6,761 nucleotides of DNA from the NCBI GenBank assembly GCA_023409695.1, contig JAEYQZ010000149.1, positions 1-6,761 of the forward strand, written 5' to 3'. This DNA is from Methanobacteriota archaeon (lineage in GTDB: Archaea > Methanobacteriota > Methanobacteria > Methanobacteriales > Methanobacteriaceae). Made by a program: the position numbers and the translations under genes. Positions 1 to 6,366 of this stretch are shown here, piece after piece. The notes beneath the pieces were generated by a model, which saw only the letters and a list, made by a program, of their open reading frames with translations, was not told the origin of the DNA and did not search any database. Within the stretch, counting starts at the first letter, position 1. Each line of letters opens with the position of its first letter.

Positions 1-312
1 ATTTATAAAAATTTAATAACTTTGTATGGCTAAAAGTGGATTTCAAAGTTGATTAGAATGTTTAATTTTACCTAATAGAGCTTTATAGTATATATTATCC
101 TTATTTAAATTTTATTATACTTAATAATGCGTATAAATCATTGCTTATATGAAAAAAGTAATAAATAGGTTATATAATTAAAATTTATGTTTACCAAAGG
201 AACTTAGTTTCAACACGTCCGGGCATTATAGTTTCATGAAATAGAAAATATAAAGAATGTTTAATTATCTAAAAATTTTATAATTTACTATTCCGATTGC
301 AGATCATCAATC
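1..312. other. AT-rich intergenic region, no gene recognised
   Basis: This stretch lies downstream of the minus-strand carboxyltransferase gene. It is very AT-rich, with stop codons in all frames, and I see no credible coding region, tRNA or mobile-element remnant. Several TATA-like words are present (for example around 85-97), but none can be tied to a gene inside the window. On the minus strand the A-rich runs just past position 312 would read as weak T-tracts and could serve as a diffuse archaeal terminator for the carboxyltransferase transcript. Confidence 0.6.
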
Positions 313-1725
313 CTAAATACTCAATACTCTTCGAGGACTTCTTCTTTCAAGATTTTTATCCATAAATTCCTCTATGAACTCTTTAATTTCTTCTCGAAGA
401 TTACGGCTGTCAATTAATCCGTCAAGATGTCCCTCTTCTAAATAGTTTTCTACACTGCAATTTTCATTTGCATGCTTTTCCATGGCCTGCTGTTCTTCAA
501 CTGAAAGACCACTTCTTTTCCCAAGGAGCTTAAGGGCTTTTTCACCATAAATATTTATACTTGAGTTTGGAAATGCTAAGAATTTATCAGCATCAAAGCC
601 GGGACCGCCCATGGCATAGAGTCCTGCAGTATATGCTTTACGCACCACGACACATAAATGGGGGACTTTGAGATTTGCAATTGTGGAAAATACCAGCGCA
701 CCATGATGAATAATTCCTGCCTGTTCAGCGTCTTTTCCTACCATGAATCCAGGTAAATCAGCGAGAAAAACAATTGGGATATTAAATGAGTCACATAATG
801 AGGCAAAAGCAGCGAGTTTTCTGCAGGTCTCAGGAAATAGAATCCCTCCTCGATGATTAGAATTGTTAGCAATGAATGCAACTGGCATGCCTTGAATCCG
901 ACCAAAAGCAGTAATTAATTCGCGGGCATATAATTTCCGATGCTCTAAAAATGATCCTTTATCAATTATGGTTTCAAGTAAAGGATACATATCAAAAATA
1001 AGGTTTGGATCGTCGGGAATAAAATCAAAAGATATGGAACTTTTTTCTGAGTCTTTTGAAGGAATTATCGAGGGTTTTTCCATATAATTTGCCGGAAAAA
1101 GTGTTATATACTGGCGAACGCAATAAAGAGCTTCTTTTTCAGAGGATGCAAGCATATCGCATGTTCCGGATATTTCTGCGTGCATCTTTGCGCCGCCGTA
1201 ATCATCATAAGGGCTTGGATCACCGGTCATAAGTTTTACCATATCCGGCCGAGCCAGTGACATTCCAGCATCATTAACCATAATTACAGTATCACATTCT
1301 GCAACTGGATATGTTAAAGTAGTAGCAATTGGGCTGAAAACAACCGCAATTCGAGGTACAACTCCTGAAAGTTGTGCAAACCGTGCAAATATTTTCCCCA
1401 CACCATTTGAATCGATAAAAGTTTGTAAAATAGTTGTGGGTATAGCTGTAGTTTCCATTTTAATCCTGTGGGGACGGTCTGCAAGATGGATAATGGGAAT
1501 CTGATGTTCTTCAGCATAATCCAGCAATTCAAGTTCTTGCTGTAACACCTCAAAAGGATCGATTTGTGCAGTTGCCTGGGGATTGATGGCAATAACGCAT
1601 ACTTCACGCTTGTTTATCTTTCCTGTCCCGCCTATAAGTTCTCCATTACTATTTAGACCTTTTAGCATTGAAAAGCTATCAGGATCCAGTAGATTTTCCA
1701 GCCGATTTCTCATAACTGAATTCAT
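313..1725 (-). CDS. Acyl-CoA carboxylase carboxyltransferase-like protein with atypical N-terminal half
   Basis: This 470-residue protein belongs to the biotin-dependent carboxyltransferase family (propionyl-/acetyl-CoA carboxylase beta subunits and methylmalonyl-CoA decarboxylase alpha). These enzymes move a carboxyl group between carboxybiotin and an acyl-CoA. Two crotonase-like halves are visible. The N half has SGVVPRI (120-126), a GGAKMH motif (177-182) and ISGTCD (185-190). The C half has a GRIxGxPVAFIANN strand (275-288), RGGILF (292-297), CDSFNIP (311-317), DLPGF (323-327), GIIHHGA (337-343) and RKAYTAGLYAMGGPGF (362-377). It most resembles the AccD-type proteins ending in AGLYAMxGPxF. 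The protein is shorter than the usual 510-530 residues: it begins at the RxRLxxLLDPxSF motif and lacks the N-terminal helical segment. In the N half the usual DSGGAR is DRPHRI (83-88) and the usual GPxAGG is SPIATT (131-136), so the glycine oxyanion pair is missing there. No biotin carboxylase or biotin carrier gene is nearby. It follows hisF by 44 bases. The ATG has no good Shine-Dalgarno. The family is secure; activity and substrate are unknown. Confidence 0.87.
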   Translation of the reverse strand: MNSVMRNRLENLLDPDSFSMLKGLNSNGELIGGTGKINKREVCVIAINPQATAQIDPFEVLQQELELLDYAEEHQIPIIHLADRPHRIKMETTAIPTTILQTFIDSNGVGKIFARFAQLSGVVPRIAVVFSPIATTLTYPVAECDTVIMVNDAGMSLARPDMVKLMTGDPSPYDDYGGAKMHAEISGTCDMLASSEKEALYCVRQYITLFPANYMEKPSIIPSKDSEKSSISFDFIPDDPNLIFDMYPLLETIIDKGSFLEHRKLYARELITAFGRIQGMPVAFIANNSNHRGGILFPETCRKLAAFASLCDSFNIPIVFLADLPGFMVGKDAEQAGIIHHGALVFSTIANLKVPHLCVVVRKAYTAGLYAMGGPGFDADKFLAFPNSSINIYGEKALKLLGKRSGLSVEEQQAMEKHANENCSVENYLEEGHLDGLIDSRNLREEIKEFIEEFMDKNLERRSPRRVLSI

Positions 1726-1746
1726 GTTTTTATTCCAGTGTACGGG

Positions 1747-1754
1747 AATATAAA
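1747..1754 (-). promoter_or_regulatory. Possible TATA box for the carboxyltransferase gene
   Basis: Read on the minus strand, the short gap between hisF and the carboxyltransferase contains TTTATATT, centred about 25 bases before the ATG. That is the normal archaeal TATA-to-transcription-start distance, so transcription could begin at the start codon and give a leaderless mRNA. This fits the absence of a clear Shine-Dalgarno. A run of T just after the hisF stop (1765-1769) could partly end the hisF transcript. In AT-rich DNA such a match may be chance. Confidence 0.35.
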
Positions 1755-1769
1755 CATATTGCTGAAAAA

Positions 1770-2594
1770 TTATAAGCGCACAGGGATTCCCTTTTCTTTT
1801 AAATATTCTTTCACTGAGCCTACAGAATACTCATTAAAGTGAAAAATACTGGCAGCCAAAGCAGCATCAGCTTTACCAACGGCAAATGCATCATAAATAT
1901 GTTCTGGATTGCCTACACCACCGGATGCAATAACCGGAATATTTACAGCTTCACTTATGGCCTTGTTAAGATAATTATCATATCCATCTTTGGTTCCGTC
2001 ACGGTCCATGGATGTTAACAGGATTTCGCCTGCCCCACGTTCTTCACATTCAATTGCCCATGCAATAGCATCGATTCCAGTAAATTCACGCCCTCCGTAT
2101 ATACTGCAGTCAAACCAGCAGTAACCCTTATCTGTTTCAATTATAATCTTGTCATCACTTTCTTTCGGGTTTTCAACATAACGGCGCTTTGCATCTATCC
2201 CAATTACACAGGCTTGTGAGCCTACGACTTTTGAAGCTTCATTGATAAGATCTGGATTGTGAATAGCTGCAGTGTTGGTAGAACATTTATCTGCACCAGC
2301 TTTTAGCATATTAACATAGTCTTCTGGCTTTCGTATTCCTCCGCCCACGCAAATTGGAACGAATACATTTTCTGTGGTGGCTTTAATAACATCAGTCATG
2401 GTCTCTCGACGCTCGTGAGACGCCGTAATATCTAAAAATATAATTTCATCTGCGCCTTCTTCATAATAACGGGTTGCAAGGTCAACAGGTTCTCCAGCAT
2501 ATCGAATTTGCTTGAATTCAACACCTTTCACAACTCGCCCGTGCGGCACGTTTAAATCACAGTCAAGACATGGTATAATTCTTTTTGCAAGCAT
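1770..2594 (-). CDS. hisF: Imidazole glycerol phosphate synthase, cyclase subunit HisF
   Basis: HisF is the cyclase half of the cytoplasmic HisH-HisF complex. It uses ammonia from the HisH glutaminase to convert PRFAR to imidazole glycerol phosphate and AICAR, in histidine biosynthesis. The (beta/alpha)8-barrel motifs are clear: MLAKRIIPCLD with catalytic Asp11, FLDITAS (53-59), phosphate-binding VGGGI (83-87), NTAA (107-110), GIDAKR with the second catalytic Asp at 134, EILLTSMDRDGTKDGYD (190-206), VIASGGVG (221-228) and the C-terminal AALAASIFHF (244-253). At 274 residues it is about 20 longer than bacterial HisF (about 252). The extra length is mainly an insertion at about 137-170, after catalytic Asp134, plus four residues in the loop after Asp11. 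The ATG is preceded by an AGGGGA Shine-Dalgarno-like sequence six bases upstream. The carboxyltransferase-like gene follows on the same strand. hisH is not in the window, so the histidine genes are probably scattered. Confidence 0.97.
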   Translation of the reverse strand: MLAKRIIPCLDCDLNVPHGRVVKGVEFKQIRYAGEPVDLATRYYEEGADEIIFLDITASHERRETMTDVIKATTENVFVPICVGGGIRKPEDYVNMLKAGADKCSTNTAAIHNPDLINEASKVVGSQACVIGIDAKRRYVENPKESDDKIIIETDKGYCWFDCSIYGGREFTGIDAIAWAIECEERGAGEILLTSMDRDGTKDGYDNYLNKAISEAVNIPVIASGGVGNPEHIYDAFAVGKADAALAASIFHFNEYSVGSVKEYLKEKGIPVRL

Positions 2595-2622
2595 ATTATT
2601 TCCCCTATTTTGAAATAACTTT

Positions 2623-2636
2623 TGGGCAATCGCCCA
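2623..2636 (-). promoter_or_regulatory. Small hairpin in the hisF leader
   Basis: A perfect five-base-pair inverted repeat (TGGGC, four-base loop, GCCCA) lies 28 bases upstream of the hisF start and stands out as GC-rich in an AT-rich spacer. If hisF transcription starts further upstream, for example from the AT-rich stretch near 2670-2680, this hairpin would sit in the 5' untranslated leader. It could be structural or a protein-binding dyad; nothing shows its role. Confidence 0.35.
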
Positions 2637-2726
2637 GTTGAGAATAGATCAATATCTAATTGAAATAAATTAAAATATTATCTTCAAAAAGCATTTTAAT
2701 TTCCTGTTAAGTAATATAGTTTACCA

Positions 2727-2734
2727 TTATATAT
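2727..2734 (+). promoter_or_regulatory. Probable TATA box for the FmdE-family gene
   Basis: TTATATAT, centred at about 2730, predicts transcription starting near 2755 and a leader of about 20 bases that contains the Shine-Dalgarno at 2766-2772. The spacing is typical of an archaeal promoter. Confidence 0.55.
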
Positions 2735-2765
2735 TTTAATTTGGTTCTTTGAAAATTTTACAATA

Positions 2766-2772
2766 AGGTGAT
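2766..2772 (+). promoter_or_regulatory. Ribosome binding site AGGTGAT fixing a GTG start
   Basis: AGGTGAT is complementary to the 3' end of archaeal 16S rRNA and ends three bases before the GTG at 2776. This supports GTG as the true start of the FmdE-family gene. The same three-base spacing is seen before the next two plus-strand genes. Confidence 0.8.
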
Positions 2773-2775
2773 TTA

Positions 2776-3399
2776 GTGGAAGATTCAGATAAAATAAAAC
2801 AGATTATAGTTCCCTTTTCTGAGGTGACTAAGTTCCATGGCCATGTATGCCCAGGATCGGCTATAGGATATCATGCGGCAGAAATAGCTATAAAAGAACT
2901 TAGTTCATCAAGATCCGAGGATGAAGAGTTTTTGACAATTGTAGAAAATGACAGCTGCAGTGTGGATGCTATACAGGTTGTAACAGGATGCACATTTGGA
3001 AAAGGCAATTTAATATTTAAAGATCATGGAAAACAGGTTTTTACTTTTGTAAATAGGAATACTGGCGATGCTCTACGTGTGTCTTTAAGTAAAAACATAG
3101 ATGAAATTGACCCAGAATTTTCTAAATTGAGAAAAAAAGCATTTTCTAAATCAGCAGGAAAAGAAGAAAAAATTGAATTTGAAAAACGGAAGAATGAATT
3201 CTCTCAAAAGATTTTAGACATGCCAGATAATGAATTATTCAAAATAGAACATGTTAAAATCGATATTCCTGAAGAAGCTAGAATGTTTCCATCGGTTAAA
3301 TGTGCTAAATGTGGAGAAATGGTAGCAGAGCATAGAGCACGAGTAGAACATGGTAATTTTGTTTGTATTCCATGCTTTGAAGATTATTCAAGGACATGA
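2776..3399 (+). CDS. FmdE-family protein with C-terminal zinc ribbon
   Basis: This 207-residue soluble protein starts with GTG behind a strong AGGTGAT ribosome binding site. Its N-terminal FmdE domain (about 14-105) shows the signature FHGHVCPG (20-27), then NDSCSVDAIQVVTGCTFGKGN (58-78) with Cys61 and Cys72, and the FTFVNRNTGDALRV strand (89-102). A charged, probably helical linker (about 106-165) leads to a zinc ribbon with cysteines 176, 179, 197 and 200 (CAKCGE and CIPC). The family is named for a gene in the molybdenum formylmethanofuran dehydrogenase operon of methanogens. Its members bind metal and have been linked to formylmethanofuran dehydrogenase or molybdopterin-related functions, but the biochemical role is not settled. 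Here it stands alone, with no fwd/fmd subunit genes beside it, so a direct role in that enzyme cannot be assumed. It is divergent from hisF and has its own promoter. Family assignment is firm; function is open. Confidence 0.9.
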   Translation: MEDSDKIKQIIVPFSEVTKFHGHVCPGSAIGYHAAEIAIKELSSSRSEDEEFLTIVENDSCSVDAIQVVTGCTFGKGNLIFKDHGKQVFTFVNRNTGDALRVSLSKNIDEIDPEFSKLRKKAFSKSAGKEEKIEFEKRKNEFSQKILDMPDNELFKIEHVKIDIPEEARMFPSVKCAKCGEMVAEHRARVEHGNFVCIPCFEDYSRT

Positions 3400-3425
3400 A
3401 TTCAATAATTTTTCTTTTTTGAATT
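3399..3425 (+). terminator. Possible T-rich terminator after the FmdE-family gene
   Basis: A seven-base inverted repeat (AATTCAA at 3399-3405, TTGAATT at 3419-3425) starts on the last base of the stop codon and encloses a T-rich tract (3409-3420). Archaeal RNA polymerase terminates at T-rich runs, so this is a plausible end for the FmdE-family transcript. The repeat itself is weak and AT-only at its core. Confidence 0.45.
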
Positions 3426-3511
3426 TATAAAATTACAATAAATTTATAATGAATGAAGTTATAGCTATTTAATGTAACATTTTTGTTTTACTGAATTCAA
3501 AAAATTTCATT

Positions 3512-3587
<76 letters not shown>

Positions 3588-4103
3588 CTAAAGCACTCAA
3601 AAAATCTTTAATCCAAAATCCTCGCTCAAAACAAGTTTTGAGCTCCGGAAATCCAAAATCAAGGCGAATTTTAATTTAAGACTATTTCAAAAACTATTAA
3701 CTCTTTCTACTTAATTCAATACGATTTCAAAACAAGTGCGTTTGCCTCGCATTCGCTCGGAAAGTTGGAATCAAATAATGACTTAAAGGCTATTCAATAC
3801 TCTGATAAAAGAAATCATCTAATTAATTTTTCAAAGCCCTTAATTTTCAACTATCTCATAAATCTATCCAATTCTAAAACTCTTTTTTAAACCATTATCT
3901 ACGAAATTATTAAATGTTACTCAATCAATAATTATTACTACTTCCAGTTTGTTTACATGTGAAAACAAATATTAACAATCTTAAATCAGACAGTAAATAA
4001 TATTCAAGATTATAATAATTAGATCACCAATATACTTCGATATTTTTCATTTCTGCCTAAATAAAGTTTTAATTAGATGTTATTTTTTAAATGCATTTTA
4101 AAT
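3588..4103. other. Long non-coding gap between tRNA-Arg and the Rieske gene
   Basis: About 520 bases hold no supported gene. The first 175 bases contain short repeats and relatively GC-rich islands (described separately); the rest is AT-rich with stops in all frames. A TTTGTTT/AAACAAA inverted repeat at 3948-3969 is visible but easily chance in such DNA. No copy of the tRNA 3' end is found here, so there is no sign of an integrated element flanked by attachment sites. The promoter of the Rieske gene must lie near the right end; AATATAC at 4029-4035 and the AT-rich run near 4080-4090 are both possible. Confidence 0.6.
3610..3660. repeat. Direct repeats flanking a perfect inverted repeat
   Basis: The 11-base word AATCCAAAATC occurs at 3610-3620 and again at 3650-3660. 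Between them is a perfect nine-base inverted repeat (3624-3632 and 3635-3643) separated by only AA. Eleven bases of this island, TCAAAACAAGT (3626-3636), recur at 3727-3737, where CCTCGC also recurs (3620-3625 and 3745-3750). The arrangement looks like a dispersed intergenic repeat or a degraded copy of one. With a two-base loop it may act as a DNA dyad or cruciform rather than an RNA hairpin. Confidence 0.6.
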
Positions 4104-4111
4104 GAGGTGAT
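4104..4111 (+). promoter_or_regulatory. Ribosome binding site GAGGTGAT pointing to an ATT start
   Basis: GAGGTGAT is a near-perfect archaeal Shine-Dalgarno. It ends three bases before the ATT codon at 4115, the same spacing as the sites before the genes at 2776 and 4754. It is 51 bases before the first in-frame ATG (4163), too far to serve it. This site decides the start of the Rieske gene. Confidence 0.75.
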
Positions 4112-4114
4112 AAA

Positions 4115-4507
4115 ATTAGTTTTGTTGAAGTTGCTAAGGTTGATGAAGTACCTGAAGGAAGTATGAAGCATGTTGAGGAAGGAGATATTGAAATTCTTTT
4201 AGCAAATATTGAGGGAAAAATTTATGCTGTAGGTGACAGATGCGGCCATATGAATGCAAGGCTTTCAATGGGCAGATTACAGGGTACTACAGTGATATGT
4301 CCTTTACATGCTTCTCAATTCGATGTTACTACTGGAAAGAATATTAAAGAACCGGTCCTTACATCAATTCCCGGAGCTGAAAAAGTTCCAGAACTAAAAA
4401 AATATTCAGAACGCCTTGATAAAATTATTTCGCCGGTAAAAACTTATGATCTGCCTGCTTTCAATGTTAAAGTTGAGGGAGAGAATATATTGGTTGATAT
4501 TAAGTGA
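4115..4507 (+). CDS. Small Rieske [2Fe-2S] ferredoxin-type protein, apparent ATT start
   Basis: This predicted 130-residue soluble protein carries the Rieske cluster motif: RCGH (Cys43, His45) and CPLH (Cys62, His65), followed by SQFDVTTGK. It lacks the second pair of cysteines that forms a disulfide in respiratory Rieske proteins, so it resembles the ferredoxin type that passes single electrons to or from an oxidoreductase. After the cluster region there is a longer segment than in minimal Rieske ferredoxins (about 78-115), then the closing strand FNVKVEGENILVDI. I place the start at ATT 4115 because the encoded SFVEVAKVDEVPEGSMK is the normal first strand of such proteins, a strong ribosome binding site lies just upstream, and no ATG, GTG or TTG exists in frame between the stop at 4103-4105 and ATG 4163. 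Starting at ATG 4163 would give 114 residues and lose the first strand. A sequencing error or mutation changing ATG to ATT is the alternative. The next gene also contains a Rieske domain. Confidence 0.88.
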   Translation: MSFVEVAKVDEVPEGSMKHVEEGDIEILLANIEGKIYAVGDRCGHMNARLSMGRLQGTTVICPLHASQFDVTTGKNIKEPVLTSIPGAEKVPELKKYSERLDKIISPVKTYDLPAFNVKVEGENILVDIK

Positions 4508-4699
4508 TTATAAGGGCATTTTAGGGTTTAGAGTTTTAAATTACTAAATTGTTTAAAAATCAAAAGCCTAATAAGTCATATTAGTCATAATAATATAATA
4601 TCAAGTTGTACATTAGAATTCCATTGATATTTCATTCTACAAGTGTTTCATTAAGTTTATAAAGTAATGAATACATTTAAACCAGTAAAATAGCTTAAC

Positions 4700-4707
4700 T
4701 TATACAT
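4700..4707 (+). promoter_or_regulatory. Possible TATA box for the FAD-Rieske gene
   Basis: TTATACAT, centred near 4703, would place the transcription start at about 4728 and give a leader of about 25 bases containing the ribosome binding site. With the 246-base gap after the small Rieske gene, it suggests that this gene has its own promoter. Confidence 0.4.
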
Positions 4708-4736
4708 TATTTTTAAGATGTAAATTTAGTATTGTC

Positions 4737-4750
4737 GGGAGGTAGGAGAT
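4737..4750 (+). promoter_or_regulatory. Double ribosome binding site before the FAD-Rieske gene
   Basis: GGGAGGT (4737-4743) is followed directly by AGGAGAT (4744-4750), which ends three bases before the ATG at 4754. Both match the anti-Shine-Dalgarno; the second has the spacing used by the other plus-strand genes. This supports the ATG and suggests efficient translation. Confidence 0.75.
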
Positions 4751-4753
4751 AGA

Positions 4754-6262
4754 ATGTCAGATGAAATACCTGGAAAAGCAAAAAGCTTCTGGATAGATAG
4801 TACTCCTGAGACTAATTTTTCCAAACTGGAAAATGGACTTAAGATAGATGTTGCTGTACTTGGTGGAGGCATAGCAGGCCTTACAACTGCTATAATGCTT
4901 AAAGAGACAGGTAAATCAGTTGCAGTGATTGAAGCGAGGCGTATAGTAGAAGATATAACTGCTACCACAACTGCAAAGATCAGCGCACACGCATTTTTTT
5001 ACAGTACAATGCTGGACAATTTAGGCAAAGAAAAGACTCAAATGTTTGCTGATGCTAACTTGAAAGCAGTAGAATCTGTTTCTAATTTAGTATCTAAATA
5101 TGATATAGACTGTGATTTTAACAGAACTCCATGTTATATTTACACTGAGGCTGAAGAGGAAGCAGGCGTATACAAATCTGAAGTAGAAATAGCACCTGAG
5201 CTTGGGCTTCCGGTGTCTTATGTTGAAAATATTTCTTTTGCGCCCAATGCAAAAGCAGGCGTAGTCTATCAAAACCAGGCAGAATTTCATCCCCGTAAAT
5301 ATCTTCTTGGGCTGTCAAAAGAAATAGCAGGCGAAGGAAGTTACATATTTGAAAATACGAGAGTTCTTAATGTAAAAGAGGGGGCTCCTTATAAGATTGA
5401 AACTAATCAGGGTTCGATTGAGGCAGATAATATAGTAGTAGCTACTCACACGCCTGTATATGATCCAGATGGTCTCTATGCCTATTTGGCAGTAAGAAGG
5501 TCGTATATAATGATGTATCATGCTAAAGAGCCATTTCCAGATGGAATGTATGTATGTCTTAACCCATTCCATACCTACCGCTCAATTCCAACTGAAAAAG
5601 GCAAGATGATCATGATTGCAGGCGAGCATCAAATCGTTGGAACTCCTATTGATACAAGGGAGTGCTATAAGCGCCTGGAGAAATATGCTGCTGATAATTG
5701 GGAAATTGAATCAATTGAATATCATTGGTCTAATCAAGACGATACTGCTCCAGATGGATTTCCTATCATTGGAGAAACGTCTAAACCTGGAGTTTATGTT
5801 GCCACAGCTTTTGGAGGGTGGGGTATGACTCATGCTACAACTGCTGCTTTCTTAATTACAGATCTTATAACCGGTAGAGAAAATCCTTTAGCAGAGTTAT
5901 TTAACCCTTTAAGATTTAAAGGCTCAAAGCCAGTTGTATCTCGTGACAATGAGAAATTAGAAACTGCCCGGAAGTTCCAGAAAGGTGAAATATCATGGCC
6001 TTCTGATGTTAAAATTCCTGATTTATCTCGGGGCGAAGCTCGAGTAATAGGTAATGGTAAAGAGAAATTTTCGGTGTATCTTGATGAAGAAGGTCATATG
6101 CACCGTTTACAGGCAGTATGTAATCACAGGGGATGTACTTTAGTCTGGAATACTGCAGAGAAAACATGGGATTGCCCATGTCATGGGTCGCGCTATAATT
6201 ATGAGGGACAAGTTATACACGCCCCAGCACTTATAGATCTTAGGAGTTATTCCGAAAAATAA
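4754..6262 (+). CDS. FAD-dependent oxidoreductase with C-terminal Rieske domain (YhfW-like)
   Basis: This 502-residue cytoplasmic protein has two parts. Residues about 30-380 form a DAO-type FAD oxidoreductase. The dinucleotide fold DVAVLGGGIAGLTTA (32-46) has the GxGxxG loop at 37-42 and the ribose-binding glutamate near IEARR (59-63); TTTAK follows at 71-75, a second FAD strand ADNIVVATHTP lies at 224-234, and the C-terminal FAD motif GVYVATAFGGWGMTHA spans 346-361. Residues about 420-502 form a Rieske domain with ligands Cys456, His458, Cys474 and His477. It also has Cys461 and Cys476, plus Ser479 and Tyr481, the pattern of respiratory Rieske proteins. The architecture matches the Bacillus YhfW family, whose substrate is not established. 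A flavin could oxidise a small amine or other substrate and pass electrons to the [2Fe-2S] cluster. There is no signal peptide or membrane segment. The ATG has a strong ribosome binding site. A separate Rieske gene precedes it by 246 bases on the same strand. The architecture is secure; the reaction is unknown. Confidence 0.94.
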   Translation: MSDEIPGKAKSFWIDSTPETNFSKLENGLKIDVAVLGGGIAGLTTAIMLKETGKSVAVIEARRIVEDITATTTAKISAHAFFYSTMLDNLGKEKTQMFADANLKAVESVSNLVSKYDIDCDFNRTPCYIYTEAEEEAGVYKSEVEIAPELGLPVSYVENISFAPNAKAGVVYQNQAEFHPRKYLLGLSKEIAGEGSYIFENTRVLNVKEGAPYKIETNQGSIEADNIVVATHTPVYDPDGLYAYLAVRRSYIMMYHAKEPFPDGMYVCLNPFHTYRSIPTEKGKMIMIAGEHQIVGTPIDTRECYKRLEKYAADNWEIESIEYHWSNQDDTAPDGFPIIGETSKPGVYVATAFGGWGMTHATTAAFLITDLITGRENPLAELFNPLRFKGSKPVVSRDNEKLETARKFQKGEISWPSDVKIPDLSRGEARVIGNGKEKFSVYLDEEGHMHRLQAVCNHRGCTLVWNTAEKTWDCPCHGSRYNYEGQVIHAPALIDLRSYSEK

Positions 6263-6274
6263 TTTAATTCATTT

Positions 6275-6311
6275 ACTTTTTCTAAAAAAAGTTATTTCAA
6301 GACTTTGTTTT
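6275..6311 (+). terminator. T-rich terminator region after the FAD-Rieske gene
   Basis: A seven-base inverted repeat (ACTTTTT at 6275-6281, AAAAAGT at 6286-6292) lies 12 bases after the stop codon, and another T-run follows at 6307-6311. T-tracts of this kind are the usual archaeal termination signal. The stem is weak (A-T pairs except one), so the T-runs are the better evidence. Confidence 0.4.
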
Positions 6312-6366
6312 TAAAGTTTGAATTTTTATCATTTGATTAAAGTATTTTTGAAAATTTATTAAAATC

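Noticed and set aside
1..312. A pseudogene or small ORF in the left AT-rich region.
   Set aside because: All frames are broken by frequent stops and no protein motif or ribosome binding site with a following frame could be found.
1314..1607. A second minus-strand frame inside the carboxyltransferase gene.
   Set aside because: It overlaps conserved coding sequence in another frame and its translation looks like out-of-frame product.
3948..3969. TTTGTTT/AAACAAA inverted repeat as an operator.
   Set aside because: It is made almost only of A and T in AT-rich DNA, is far from any start codon, and is easily explained by chance.
4091..4105. A four-codon open frame (ATG CAT TTT AAA TGA) just upstream of, and in frame with, the Rieske gene, raising the idea of an upstream regulatory ORF or UGA readthrough as the true start.
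   Set aside because: It has no ribosome binding site, its stop overlaps the GAGGTGAT site, and extending the protein through the stop adds residues not expected in Rieske proteins. Chance is the simpler explanation.
4726..5572. Minus-strand open frames opposite the FAD-Rieske gene.
   Set aside because: They lie antisense to a clearly conserved coding region, have no ribosome binding sites and show no recognisable domain.
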